Origin: Echinococcus granulosus
Lineage: Eukaryota > Platyhelminthes > Cestoda > Cyclophyllidea > Taeniidae
Direction: 5' to 3'
NCBI RefSeq assembly: GCF_000524195.1
Contig: NW_020170390.1
Location: 1,379,872-1,443,871, forward strand
Length of the DNA stretch: 64,000 nt
The translations under genes and the position numbers were made by a program. This document shows positions 38,290-50,200 of the stretch, one piece after another. The notes beneath the pieces are model-generated. The model saw only the letters and a program-made list of their open reading frames with translations. It was not told where the DNA came from and did not search any database. The stretch's first letter is position 1. Each line of letters opens with the position of its first letter.

Positions 38290-41200
38290 TCAAACAAGTC
38301 CAAAGCCCTCTGTGTTCTCGATGGCTTGCATAAATTTCGTCCTCAAAATCTCCATACTACTGTACTTGGGCAGGTCAAGAATATTGTAGCAAGTATGAGC
38401 TACGGGCAAAAAGTCATCTCCACTGCTGTTTGGCTGGATTGTGATCTAGATGAAAACAAAATGGGAGAAGTAACACATCGTGTGTATTTACGGATACATT
38501 TGGACTTCGATTAAGGAAATCTACTTTGTAATGCGATTCATCCGTCTCTTCGTGAGTACAGCAATTAATGAATCAGATTAACTCCAATCGTAAAAGTTTT
38601 AAAAGCTTGAGAAACAGCAGTGATTCCGTGCCTTTGAAAAACTACTTATTTACTAAGGTCATGGGACCTTTCTAAATGTAATTCGTTGATAAGGTTCAAA
38701 TGTCACATCATTGGTTTTCATACACTAACACAACTTTTGGGTGAAAAAAAAGTAATGCCGAAGCTGTGAAGTGGACTTCACTAAGTGAGAAAAGATTAAT
38801 GAAACGGAGTCTTTTTCCACCCCTATGGAGGATGATCAGCCCAAAATGAACCGCTAGCTATTAGATTCTGCTTTATGCTAAGATGAGGAGGTCAGGCAAC
38901 TTACCTTGATTCCAGGAAGGCCTTCGATTGGCACGCGATCACAACCGGTGAGGAACCGCAGGAAATTCTTCTTCTGCTTCAGGTTGCATTGGTTCAAGAG
39001 CACCTCCCAGAACCACTTGATGACTGGGTGCTGATCCCAGTACTCGCCCTGATAGTTGGTGTTTTTTCGCAGATCCTGCCAATCTATGTCGTCCGAACCC
39101 ACCACCATACTCTTGCAGAACACAAAAAATCGAATAACCTCCTACCGATGGGGAGTACTTTTTTGTGTTAAGCTATGAGCACATGTATTTAGAATTTCAC
39201 TTTCTCACGTCACCTTCTGTGTAGCATTGAAAGGAACGCTGCGAAGGTGTAATATTTTCGCGTTAAGCCTACGACAGCTAAGGCTCCACCGGCGAAACAG
39301 TTCATGACCCCAAGGTTTTGATTACAAGCGTGCCGTCGTATACAAAATCCCTAGAATCGGTCAGATGATCCAGCATCCTGACCACACAGAGCCAAAAAGC
39401 CCCGAATATACTTCTATTGTCTCGCCAACTATTGGGTTTTAAAGCCTTAAATGGCATCATTGAGATTAGACTGACTCCACTCTCCTAACCTCAAACAGTA
39501 TGAATGAGGTGTTTAAATGTAAGTGATACGTTTTCGCGGAATTCTTATCAAACTTAGCAGGTGTCAAGGCAAACTTTCAAACAGTGGAAGACTGAAAGCG
39601 AGACTGCTTGCAGAGCAAAAGCTTACCTTGAGGGTATGGCATTTAGAATGGCATCAAACCTGTTGAACTTACGTGTAATTCACTAGGTTGGAACATTTTT
39701 ATTACATAGCCCGAGCAGACATTGAAGAAGCCGGACTTGAAGGCTTCGAAAACGGATTGGCAGCTCTTGTTGAACCTGAAATTGAGGTACATCTCCACAT
39801 ACTGTTGCTTGTTTTCCTGAGTTACCACCACTTCGCCACCCGAGGGAATGAGAGGAATGCGTTCGATTGCGCCATAGTTATCCACTGCTATCTGCAGTGC
39901 AAAAGAGGGGACTTAAGGTCGCTGCTTTCGACTCGCGTGAAGTACGCAATAACCCCGAAGGGACGATGATTTTAGGCAGCTTTCAAATGCATACATTGAG
40001 ACTTATGTTTACTGTTAGTGCACATCAAGGGAGTACTGAGAGAGTTTGCGGTAGTGCTGATAACCGATGGAGACTAGTGACACATAAATATTCACACTCT
40101 ATTTACTTCTATTTAATGCCTAAAAACTATGATATTGGGGAGCTGAATAAGGGCTCTGTTCTGTGATCTTTAGGTCACGTGGCACATCACCAAAGTAAGA
40201 CAAAGTGTGCTAAATCGCAGAGGGAGACTAGTTTGATTCCACTTTCTCAGCGAGAAGGATAAGAGAGAAGCAGGGGAATCTTACGATCATTTGAAAAAAA
40301 GAGGCTACAAAGTACGTCAAAAGACCACTTATGGTCCTGTTTAAAATTTCGTTAAACTTGACAACTTTGCTATAAGTGCAACTTGTACTTTCTATAAAAA
40401 CAAAGCCTTAACTTCAGAATCCGTTACTGCTTAAAAGAAATCAGAATTTAGCGGCCACATCAAGGTAACATTTTTCCAGACAGCGCCACGTAGTAGTAGC
40501 GTCGTAGTAAATGGCTTTACCTCAAATGTAAGGCAAAAGGCATCCTCCAAATCGGCCTCTTCGTAGTCCAGTAGCATTTGCAAGGACTTCGCCACCACAG
40601 GATCTAATTCCTTAAGGTCCTCCAAAGTGGGCTCCTCACCCAGGAGCTTTTTGAACAATGCCGTGGGAAAGCAGAGGTCTATGATGATAGAGTTGTAGAT
40701 GGCTAGGCCACATAGTGCACCGACCATGTTGAACATTGATGGCGACTCCATGTTCTGTGAGAAAGGATTCAGCAAAAGTTCGGGATAATTGAGCACTCAA
40801 ACATCCATGGGTCTTCATGCAATGATCACTCCTAAGTTTCCCGTTACCAACCTAATGTGCGTAGGTAGTTAATTTTTGGTTGTAGTACGGTAACCGAAGG
40901 TGTTTGTACGCTGAATAGACTCAAAATCACCAAGCTATCCCCTATCAATGTGTTCCATCGCGAGTATAGCACTAAGAAAACGGGAGTTAACCATGTGCGC
41001 AATCCTTGCGCCCAAAGCCTTGAAGTCGCGATTTCATGAAATTATTCAAATCGTACATAAAAATTCTTATATATTTTAAACCATTCAATTGCAACGACAT
41101 TACCACTGATTTACTTGCATTAGATGAACTGCGATATATTTAAATGAGTAGATTTCAGTGTTTATCTTCTCTCTGTCAGGTAAAAAATCTCTTTTCGAAA

Positions 41201-44200
41201 GGAATTAGCCAAACAATAGTTTTTATGGGAGTCAGGTTGCTAAACAAATACTCGACCATCCCAAACTGATTGACACGAGATAGGCCATATTTCGGTCAGA
41301 CTTACGTTTTCGTTAAACCATAGCATGCGCGACTCGGGATACTCCTTGAACATGCCATACACCGGGTTCAGGAGCTCACGCATGATCAAAATAAAGAACT
41401 CCTAAAAATTTAACCAAGACCAATCAGAGATCATTAAATTGTTGAAAACTTTAAGGCTATTTTTCATTTGAACTCACCTTCAGCACTCCACCATCATCAA
41501 TTGCTTCTTCGCCTGTGAAACGCACCTGAAGTTAAAAAAACACGGGGGCGGGAGGTGAGTTTTGACCTATTTTATCTTTCTTGACACATACGTAGACTGG
41601 GATATGCGCCTTTTCTTGATTCTTCCGCTTCTGTTTTAGGCGACATTCTATCTCATCGCAAAACCAGAAAAGGGAATTAATAACAACCCATCTTAAGTAC
41701 TTGCCACTTTCATGCTCAATTCATTCGTTTTCTAAGGTTTATTGAGACGGGTTTACCATTCGTTAACCTCGAGTGAAAACGAGCTTTTTATCCCTTCTGG
41801 TCCAAGCAATTCCTTTAAGATGATTAAAGTACCCCCAAACGTCACTGAACACTGCAAATATATTTAGCTAAAAATCAACTGTTTCAAAGTTCTACACGAT
41901 TGGCCTTAATCCACCGTGGGGGAAGAAAGATTGGCTACAATAGGCGACCAGAGGCTCACCTTGAGTGGCCGTTTTAGATCAGCAGGTGAGTGCATAGCCA
42001 GGTGGTCGAGAGTATCGGAAATGAGACGGGAGCGAGAGACCTCAAAGATGACATAGCTCTGTACAAGGGGGCCGAGGATTCGGGATAGATGGGGGCCGAG
42101 GATAACAGAAGAGGCCTTCTCCATAGCCAAGTCTTGACTCAACTTAGCCTCCGTCTCCAGCATTTTCGCCTTGCACGCCACGTCGAAGACAAAGGGGTAG
42201 TCGAAGATGGAGAAGTCCTGTGGAGGCAGGCAAGAGAAGGGAACATAAAACAACATGCGCATAACCTTCTGAATATATGCGAGGTTGATGTCCATACACA
42301 CCCCTTTCAATAATGCCTCATCAGTAGCGTCTATCCCCAAGAGAATACCTCTCTTCCTGTAACAAATCTCTTCACCTATTCTACTGGGTGAGCCTATCAG
42401 CCTGTCGAATAGAATTGGAGGGGGAGAAGGGAGGGACCAAGGTGTAAAACGCCCTTCTTCAACTGAAGAGGCGAGGGATCAAACCAAGGGGATGACAACA
42501 ATGTGCAGGTGAAGAGGAGGCAATAGAGTGATAATGCTATGAACTCGGAAGAGAAATGATCGCAAATAACTAGACGTGGACTTCTGTATGAAGGATAGCT
42601 GATGAGTGGTCATGCCCAGCGTACCTGATTTTGCAGTGGCTTGGGGGGCACTGACTTCGAACGCCAGAATCGAAATCTGCGCTAAAAGACAACAGAGCCG
42701 AGTCAACTAATCCGGCTACTTGTGCCTCGAGCAGCGCGTTCGCTCTACTGGAAGGATGGGGAAGGGAAGGGCTTGGGACAGAAGAGATGTCGAGGTTAAA
42801 CCTAGTGTTATACTTGTGAGATAAGGCTGCGTAGGGAAAACGACAAGATTGGGAGGTATTAGGATCGCAAAAAATTACCGAAAGACCTCTCAAGCCCTGG
42901 GGTGTGGCCCGCTTTAATGCGAACAAAAGTTCATTTTTAATAGAGGTGATGCGTAAGACAAAATGCAGGATAAGGTTATTCTCCTGGGGCGTGACTCACC
43001 GGGGGAGGCGACTGCCCAGAGTAGGAGTTGATAGCCTGAAAAGAGAGCAAGGAGGGAATATAGTGAGAACGCAAGAAAAGCGGATGATGTCCAGGGGAGC
43101 ATTGAGAGCACAATGAAGTACCTTTTCACGAGAGTGGCGCTGAACTAGCCAATTGGCGAACTTTTTCACGTCAAATCTGTCTGTCAGTTCGGGAACGTAG
43201 AAAGACGTGTAACTTATCGGCTGGACTCTCTTTTCATTTATCTAAAATAAGGAAGCTTTCTGACAGAAAAAGTAGGGGAAGAATAGTGTTTTCTAACTGA
43301 ATAAACTCACTTCTCGAAGACGTTTCATGAGCTCAAGGGTTGCGTGAATGCCACTTATCAAATTGAAGCACTAGAAAGAGTTCATATAAATAGTTTAACA
43401 GCCTTGTTATAGCGTATGCCACATAAATTAATACAAGGGGGCCAGTTTTATATAACACAACGTTGAGGCTAAAGGTGATCAAAAGACGATGAAATTCATA
43501 AGCTCACTTTCATATAGTTGAAGGTTAATTTAAACTGTGCCTATTCAAAACATTTAAGTAGGTCACCGAAATGCCTATCGGGCTGTAAAAAAACTCACCG
43601 CGGTTTCACCTGCATCTTGCTTCGAGGAGCAGAGATAGGCAACAAAATTGTTTAGGTTCTGAATGACAAAAACACCATCACCAAATGAGACATTCTTAGC
43701 GTGAGTGAGAAGTAGTGTGGGATCAGTAGACGACTCACAGCGACTAAGCGACGGAAAAACCGTGGCTGGAAGCCTTTGAACCAGGAATCTATGAGGCGAA
43801 AAATAGGGAATTAAAAGTTATTGGCATCTGTGCATTTAATAAGTGGATTTTGAATCCATCGCATCAGGCGTGTTTGTAGGATGCTTGCCGAAGTAACCGT
43901 AAGAATGCGGATAATATTACGGGTGAACGCCGCGGCAGTAGTACAATTGTCCTTGACTTTCGAAAGTGCATTCCCATGAAAATTTGATACCACACTGATG
44001 CACTTTTGCTATTTTGAGGTAAGATGTCGTTGACGCATTGGAAATAAGGGCAACAACGCGTCGACTTCAGACTTGAAATCAGTGACATCAACATTAAGTA
44101 ATAATTATGGGAAAATGAATAACGGGAGAAAATGCGGTAAGGATGACCTTCAAACAATCAAATTCTAGATTTGAGTACAAACCTGAGTGAAAAACAAGTC

Positions 44201-47200
44201 CTTGATTAGTTCGCCAAAGCAACTAATCCCAATATTCAGCAATTACGAACTCCTGTAAACAACGTGACAGCGTTGACAACTGGAGCAGCCTTCATAGGCA
44301 ATCTACGAAACTAGATGCTTTATATAGCATTTTAAAACAACTCGACCACAACATTCCACTGCAGAAAAAGTTATCATTATGTTTTGGGTCTTTAGCTGTT
44401 TAATTCCATGTGAATTAACGCATGGATTGAGATCTTATGAGATGGTAAAGACGTAGTAAGCACACCACCATAGAGTTTGGTAAATTCAGTTGTGAAGAAA
44501 TAAAACAGTTCAATTTTCACTCCATTGTAACTAGAACTAGTCCAGGATTAAGATCAAATCTGCGGAAAGTGGTTAAATGGCAGCCGAATCTCAAATCAAT
44601 CGCCACTTAAATGTGCATTTCGAAACGGAAGTGCACCCTACCTAGCACGGAGGACGGCACACCTTCCAGCCGACAAACAGCGCGACAGAAGCTGGCCAGA
44701 ACGAAGCCTGCAGCATAACCAGCCAATACGGTGGGATACCAATTAAAGGGCTCGTCGTTCTGGAAGGTGACAGGCGGTGGGGGAACGGAGGTGTCCACTG
44801 TCACTATCACCGCGTCTGTCCGCGGCGTCTCGAGTAGCGGAGAGACGGCGAGAAAGACAAAGGCACGCAGACACTCAAGGTCGGGAAAGTTACGACGCGG
44901 GCGCGAAATCACCTCCACCAGGGGTCGAATAAGACGACGAGCAGCGTTCGGTGGTGCTGCCAGGAAGAGTTCCTCCTGCAATTCGTGTGCGGCGTCCAAG
45001 TCCATCCCGTGGTCTGCCCGTCCTATGTTGTAGTGGCTTCGATTCGGGCTATCGGAAATAAAATGAGTCAACTGTGCCATTCTCTGCCATTTCAAGACCG
45101 GATTCCTAATTTAACTCATAGTGCGACTTTAATATCCGTTCAGGATGGCTACTGAATCAATACAATAGCACAGATGCATCCATATGCCCACATGCAGTTT
45201 GCCTTTTGAATACCGCAAAGAAAAGATGAAAGGTGGTTTGAGCCGACGAACAATTGGATCACAAGCAAGAATAGTAAGCGGTAGCAAAAAATGGTGAAAT
45301 TTGTAGATAAGAAAACCGGTGAGATGATTTGGAAATGATAAATGGAATATAAATCGCAGTGACGAGTATGAAATGGACGTATACAAGCTTTATAGGAGAA
45401 TAATGGAACACGTTCGGAAACAAGAAATTACATTTGTCATAAAGATAAAAAGCATTGGGAAATGGACCAATTTAAAGCCCTATTTAGGCGATGTTTAGCT
45501 GTGAAAAATGTAGGAAAGCCCCTAACGTTATAGGCTAACAAGATCTATTGTTAACTATTTTATTTGAAAACCATGTGCGCTTTACCGTATTCCTCTGCGA
45601 TTATTAAAGCAAAATAATCAAATACTACTGTCTTGGCGCTTCATTTAGTTCCTACACCTACTTTAATTGCTCTACGCCAAGCCTTAAACTACGAAAGGGA
45701 ATTAAAATCCTGGCGCCCACTTTCCTGTTTACGTAATAACACAAACAATGAAAGCGAATGTAGGAATAAGGTTAGCAGACTTTTAACCTTCCTGACAAAA
45801 CAGAACACATCACCTGGAAGACCAGATGCAAGATGGACGATGTATCACGATTACCAAATAACACCGATATCAAACGTAGTACAGCTCGATCCCAATAGTC
45901 GAACACTAAAAGTGGATAATAGCCGATACAGCTTCTTCGCAAAATATAACGACTCATAGTGATGACAGGTGAGTGATTCAGTGACGAAGAAAGAGGCCTA
46001 CTGATCGACCAGGAGATGAGAGACAAGGTAACCAATTCGCTAAGATTTACAACCGGTGTAAAAAGTGCTCAAAACTAGATAAATGGCAACAAGAGAATGG
46101 AAGGAAAAGCAGCCAAAGTAGTCCCTTTGTAAAAAAAGAAATTCTCACTTTCTAACCAGGGGACAGGGAAATTAAGGCATTGAGTTTGTCAAATAATTCA
46201 GACATCAAGCGAGGTGCAACAAACGCAAAAGTTAGAGAAGTGAAAGTGAATAGCATCCAGTACAATGACTTTTGCAGCAGTAAAAAAATCCCATTATCAA
46301 ACAAGAGATTTGAAACAGGAGGGTAGATAAATTACGATGGTTAAATGGTTTAAGAGGTAAACCTAGCAGGGCTTCGTGTAAACATTGGAGCAATAAAGGC
46401 TACAGACAAAATAATCAATGTGGCGACTCCGATAGATGAAATGATCATCCATTACTGCAGCAGTGGAAAGAGGAGCTTACTTGTCGACAAGGAGGCTGGA
46501 GGCGAGACAGCCGATGGAGCCGAAAGCAGACTCAAGTCGGCGGAGCGCGGTGTGCATGGAGTAGGCCTCAAGACTGTAGGTGGCGTCGCTAATGTCCGCC
46601 GCAGTAGCGTCCGTACTGGAGAACTTGCGGCTAGACCGGCGGCGCATCAGATAAGGGTGCTCTGCAAGGCCCTCTACGTAGCGCCTCATCAGGGGTTCGC
46701 TAAAAGTACCAATGTTGCTCAGGAGGCAAGACCGCCACTTTCGAAAGTCTATCGGGGTCGGACAGGCAAGCTGTGTGGAGGAGGAAGGAGGCAAGTAAAA
46801 AGAATGTAAAAGTTTTCGTGCCAGACAAAAGTAGCTATGGTGACCCCATCCATGCTTTAAGACATAAACACTAAGCATGTACACGTGCAACGCAATAAGC
46901 AGGTCCAACTATTTCCTTTGTCACATGTAACTCACAAAAGCAACCTTTCAGAATAGAGCCCTTTTAATTTAATTGGTCCAGACGGTTGACTAGATACGTC
47001 CCAATACAATACAAAGTCCATTGAAACCACATGCATTTAGTTATGTTTGTTCTCTCGCTACCAGGCTGAAGCTTTTTACAAGATACATTTTTGGTATTCC
47101 ATTCAATGTATTAGAAAGCTAACGGCAAATAATCCAGTATCTCCTACTTGAAAATCAAGTAGGTGGGTAAATATTATTGCCATTTATAAGACCCTGATAA

Positions 47201-50200
47201 TTTTTTGCTGGGTTATTATATAAGTGAAAACTGTAAGCATTAGTCACCTAAAGAGCCAAAGGAAGTGGCGATTTAACTCAGACTTCCAAGCACGAAATTA
47301 AAGAATTGTACTTTCTGCAAAATGTCCTCTAGCCTTTACTTTTTCCATGTGAAAAATTGCGCCTAGAGGACGAATGGAATCTTACTTTAAACTCACGCTT
47401 AGAACGGCTTTACACGTTTTACAAAGTAATGCAAATCAATTATCACAAAACCCTAGGGGAAATGATTCAATTCAGCAAAATGCTTGTGCTGTTGTTGAAT
47501 TTTTTCAAAAATGAATACATGCGTAGTTTTGTTTTATTTCAGTGAGTGTAGCGTCAACTATCTGCTAAATTATTTCTTGGGGTCAACAAAGTCGCCGATT
47601 TATTGGAGCACGATATGTGCAAACAGGCTTCAAACGCAAGAAAATTAAGCCTCGAACGCACTTATAGTACCGTGAAGAGTAAAGTAATATAACAAAGCGA
47701 AAACAAGAGGCGCGACGTGGGAATTTTATAACACACGCAAAGCATCCGAAGACCGAAATAGACACCCAAATGCTGCAGGCGAATGGGAGAAATTGACGAA
47801 CTAGCAATGCCCCAGGTTGTTAGGAATTTTAGCTTAGTAATGACAACGTTTATTCTGAAATAATTAAGCATGTACTTTTACAGATGTTGTAAATGTGCAC
47901 ATGTGCTACATGTTTGCATGATCAGTGAAGAGCAAGAAGTGGCTTTTCAGCCAGTTTTCATTATTGTATTATTGAAGTAAGGTTCGTTTCGCCACACATA
48001 TAACTCAATGTAGCACTTTTACTAATGATAGACGGTGGAAGGAATCGTGAATAGCACAACCAGATTAAAGGCTTTTTAAAATTCACTCTACTCCCTTCTA
48101 GGCAACTCCTCACAAGCACCGCCGTTTTTGTGACTTCTGAAAAAGTTAGACGAATTTGTCTAGGTATCCCTTCGCATCCGCAGAAAATTTTATTCCACCT
48201 GTATGATCAAAATGTAACGGGGTTGTTGGATTCTAGTTACATGCTTGAGAAATTTGCCATCCTTTTGATCGGGTTGGTCGAAATTTCACTGGAATCTGGT
48301 AGAAGGCTTCAAATATACCCACATTTATACTTACCTTTAAAGTCTATTAATTCCCGAGTCCAAAACTCGTTGTAAGTCATAAATGGAAAACATCACAAAA
48401 ACAACTGAAAGATAGTTTAGGAGCTTGGGAAGGAAATGCTATAGATGGGCTAGTTTGGAAATTTAGAAGTCTGGTTAGACACTGCAGACTATGCCATTAG
48501 TTTAGCACTTTCCAATACTTTCTGGTAAGATCACTTACCCCAGAGTGATGTGTGACTGCAAAGCAGTGATTTCCACCAGTGTACACACCGATGATCGCGA
48601 GATCATCCGAGTTGCCAGAGGAAGAGGGGGAGGATTCATGCGAAAGCCAGGGGCCTTCCAAGAGAAGTTTGGAACTTCGTCAATACTATGCAAATAACTA
48701 CCAGAGGGCAATATACCTGAGAATAATAGGCAATAATTGTGAATAAACCGACTAGCCAGGCAAAATATTAGACCTCAGACGATGACAGAGAAGGATGGGA
48801 ACCTATGATTTGCACCACACTGCCAGCTTCTAATTATAGCACGTACCCATGGTTGGGAAAATGGTTAGTTACGGTGAAATAAAATAGCTTCAAGGAGAGA
48901 GTGCAGCTCACCCTTGACGACGATGGGCACAAAGGTGCGCTCGCGGTTGAGTAGACCGAGTTGGCCATCGACACCACAGCCAAAAACGAGAAGGCGGGGC
49001 TGAGGGGGTGATTTTGAGGGGTTGGTCACGAGGACCAGGGTATGGCGCCGACCGCACCACACTTGAGTACACGTGTCGCCCATCAACTCAAACACCTGCT
49101 GAGGTTGACTCGTCGTCACTGCTGAGGAGCCGTGGCCCAACTGACCAAATCTGTGCAGATATGCGTGTGGTGAGCCCACCATCAACGTGATTATAGTTAT
49201 TATTAAGCATACCATGCTAATGGTATACATTATTACACAGGTTTCATACCGGATGGGAGTAGCTCTAGTCACAAAACAGTTGTGGCCATGAGCCAGTTTA
49301 CGAAAGCTGTCAAAGGAGTTTGTGGTAAGTCAAGACGCCAAGGCAATAGTGGATCGTCGGGTTAGATAGCATGCCACTTCGCACTCTTTAAGCAACGATG
49401 GAGGAACAAACTTCATTTAAAGATTAATAAAGCAAGAACCACTCCTGACTCTACCTTAAAAAAATAATTGATTAACAGGGATCAAAGCAGCTCTAATCGA
49501 TGGGCTTAGAACGATCAACTATATCCTATAAACCGGTTGGCATACTTTCCAACGCCATTAAAGACAACCCAAAATTTCACTAAATATGGCGTCAATCTTT
49601 CCAAGGACTTAAGCAAGATCCATGATCCACCTTGTTGAAAGTTTCATAAAGCCCAGGCGAGGCAAAAAATGCCCCATACTTATGAGTCGGTGATAATAAT
49701 ACAGATCAAAGCAGTTCGTGATGCTTCAGATACATGTAGTAACTTTTCATTAGATCAAAATCCACCCTCATTGAACCTAGGCGTCGTACCGCCAAGGTGC
49801 AGGAGCCAAAAACTGGGGGCACAGTCAACTTTGGAAATACCTTGGACAAGAGAAACTGGAACTATTGAACGAGATTGCATTTGCTATTTACTATAGAGCA
49901 GAGGATTCCGTTTGGCACGAAAATTGGTGCTGAGAAGATTGTCTCATGATGATACTGAACTACTACTGTCAATAATGACTTAAAGAAGTTCGACCAACCC
50001 TTTACATAGCTTCGGAGACTATTTGAAAAAAATTAACAGAATCATCAGTCATCATGAAAGTAGTGACCTCATGTAACTGGATATGGACCAAATTATAACT
50101 ACACTTATTCAAAACAATCAGACATTACCAATGGAGTTAATCAATAAAGTATACGCTAATAAACAACGAAGCAGGAATCACCTTCCATCGCCAAAAGTAA

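Noticed and set aside
42904..43129. Overlapping short ORFs on both strands near HERC4 exon 11
   Set aside because: They are intronic and low in information; the supported exon is 43122-43241.
43599..43788. Continuous open frame joining two HERC4 exons without an intron
   Set aside because: The read-through puts the upstream exon in the wrong frame. Splicing out the 80-nt intron 43659-43738 gives SWFKGFQPRFFRRLVA followed by NLNNFVAYLC, which matches HERC family order.
44731..45033. Plus-strand ORF of 100 codons rich in Arg and Ser
   Set aside because: Antisense shadow of the HERC4 exon 44642-45048.
45633..45959. Plus-strand ORF of 108 codons inside a HERC4 intron
   Set aside because: No family, promoter, splice or poly(A) evidence. 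Length alone is not enough; kept only as a note.
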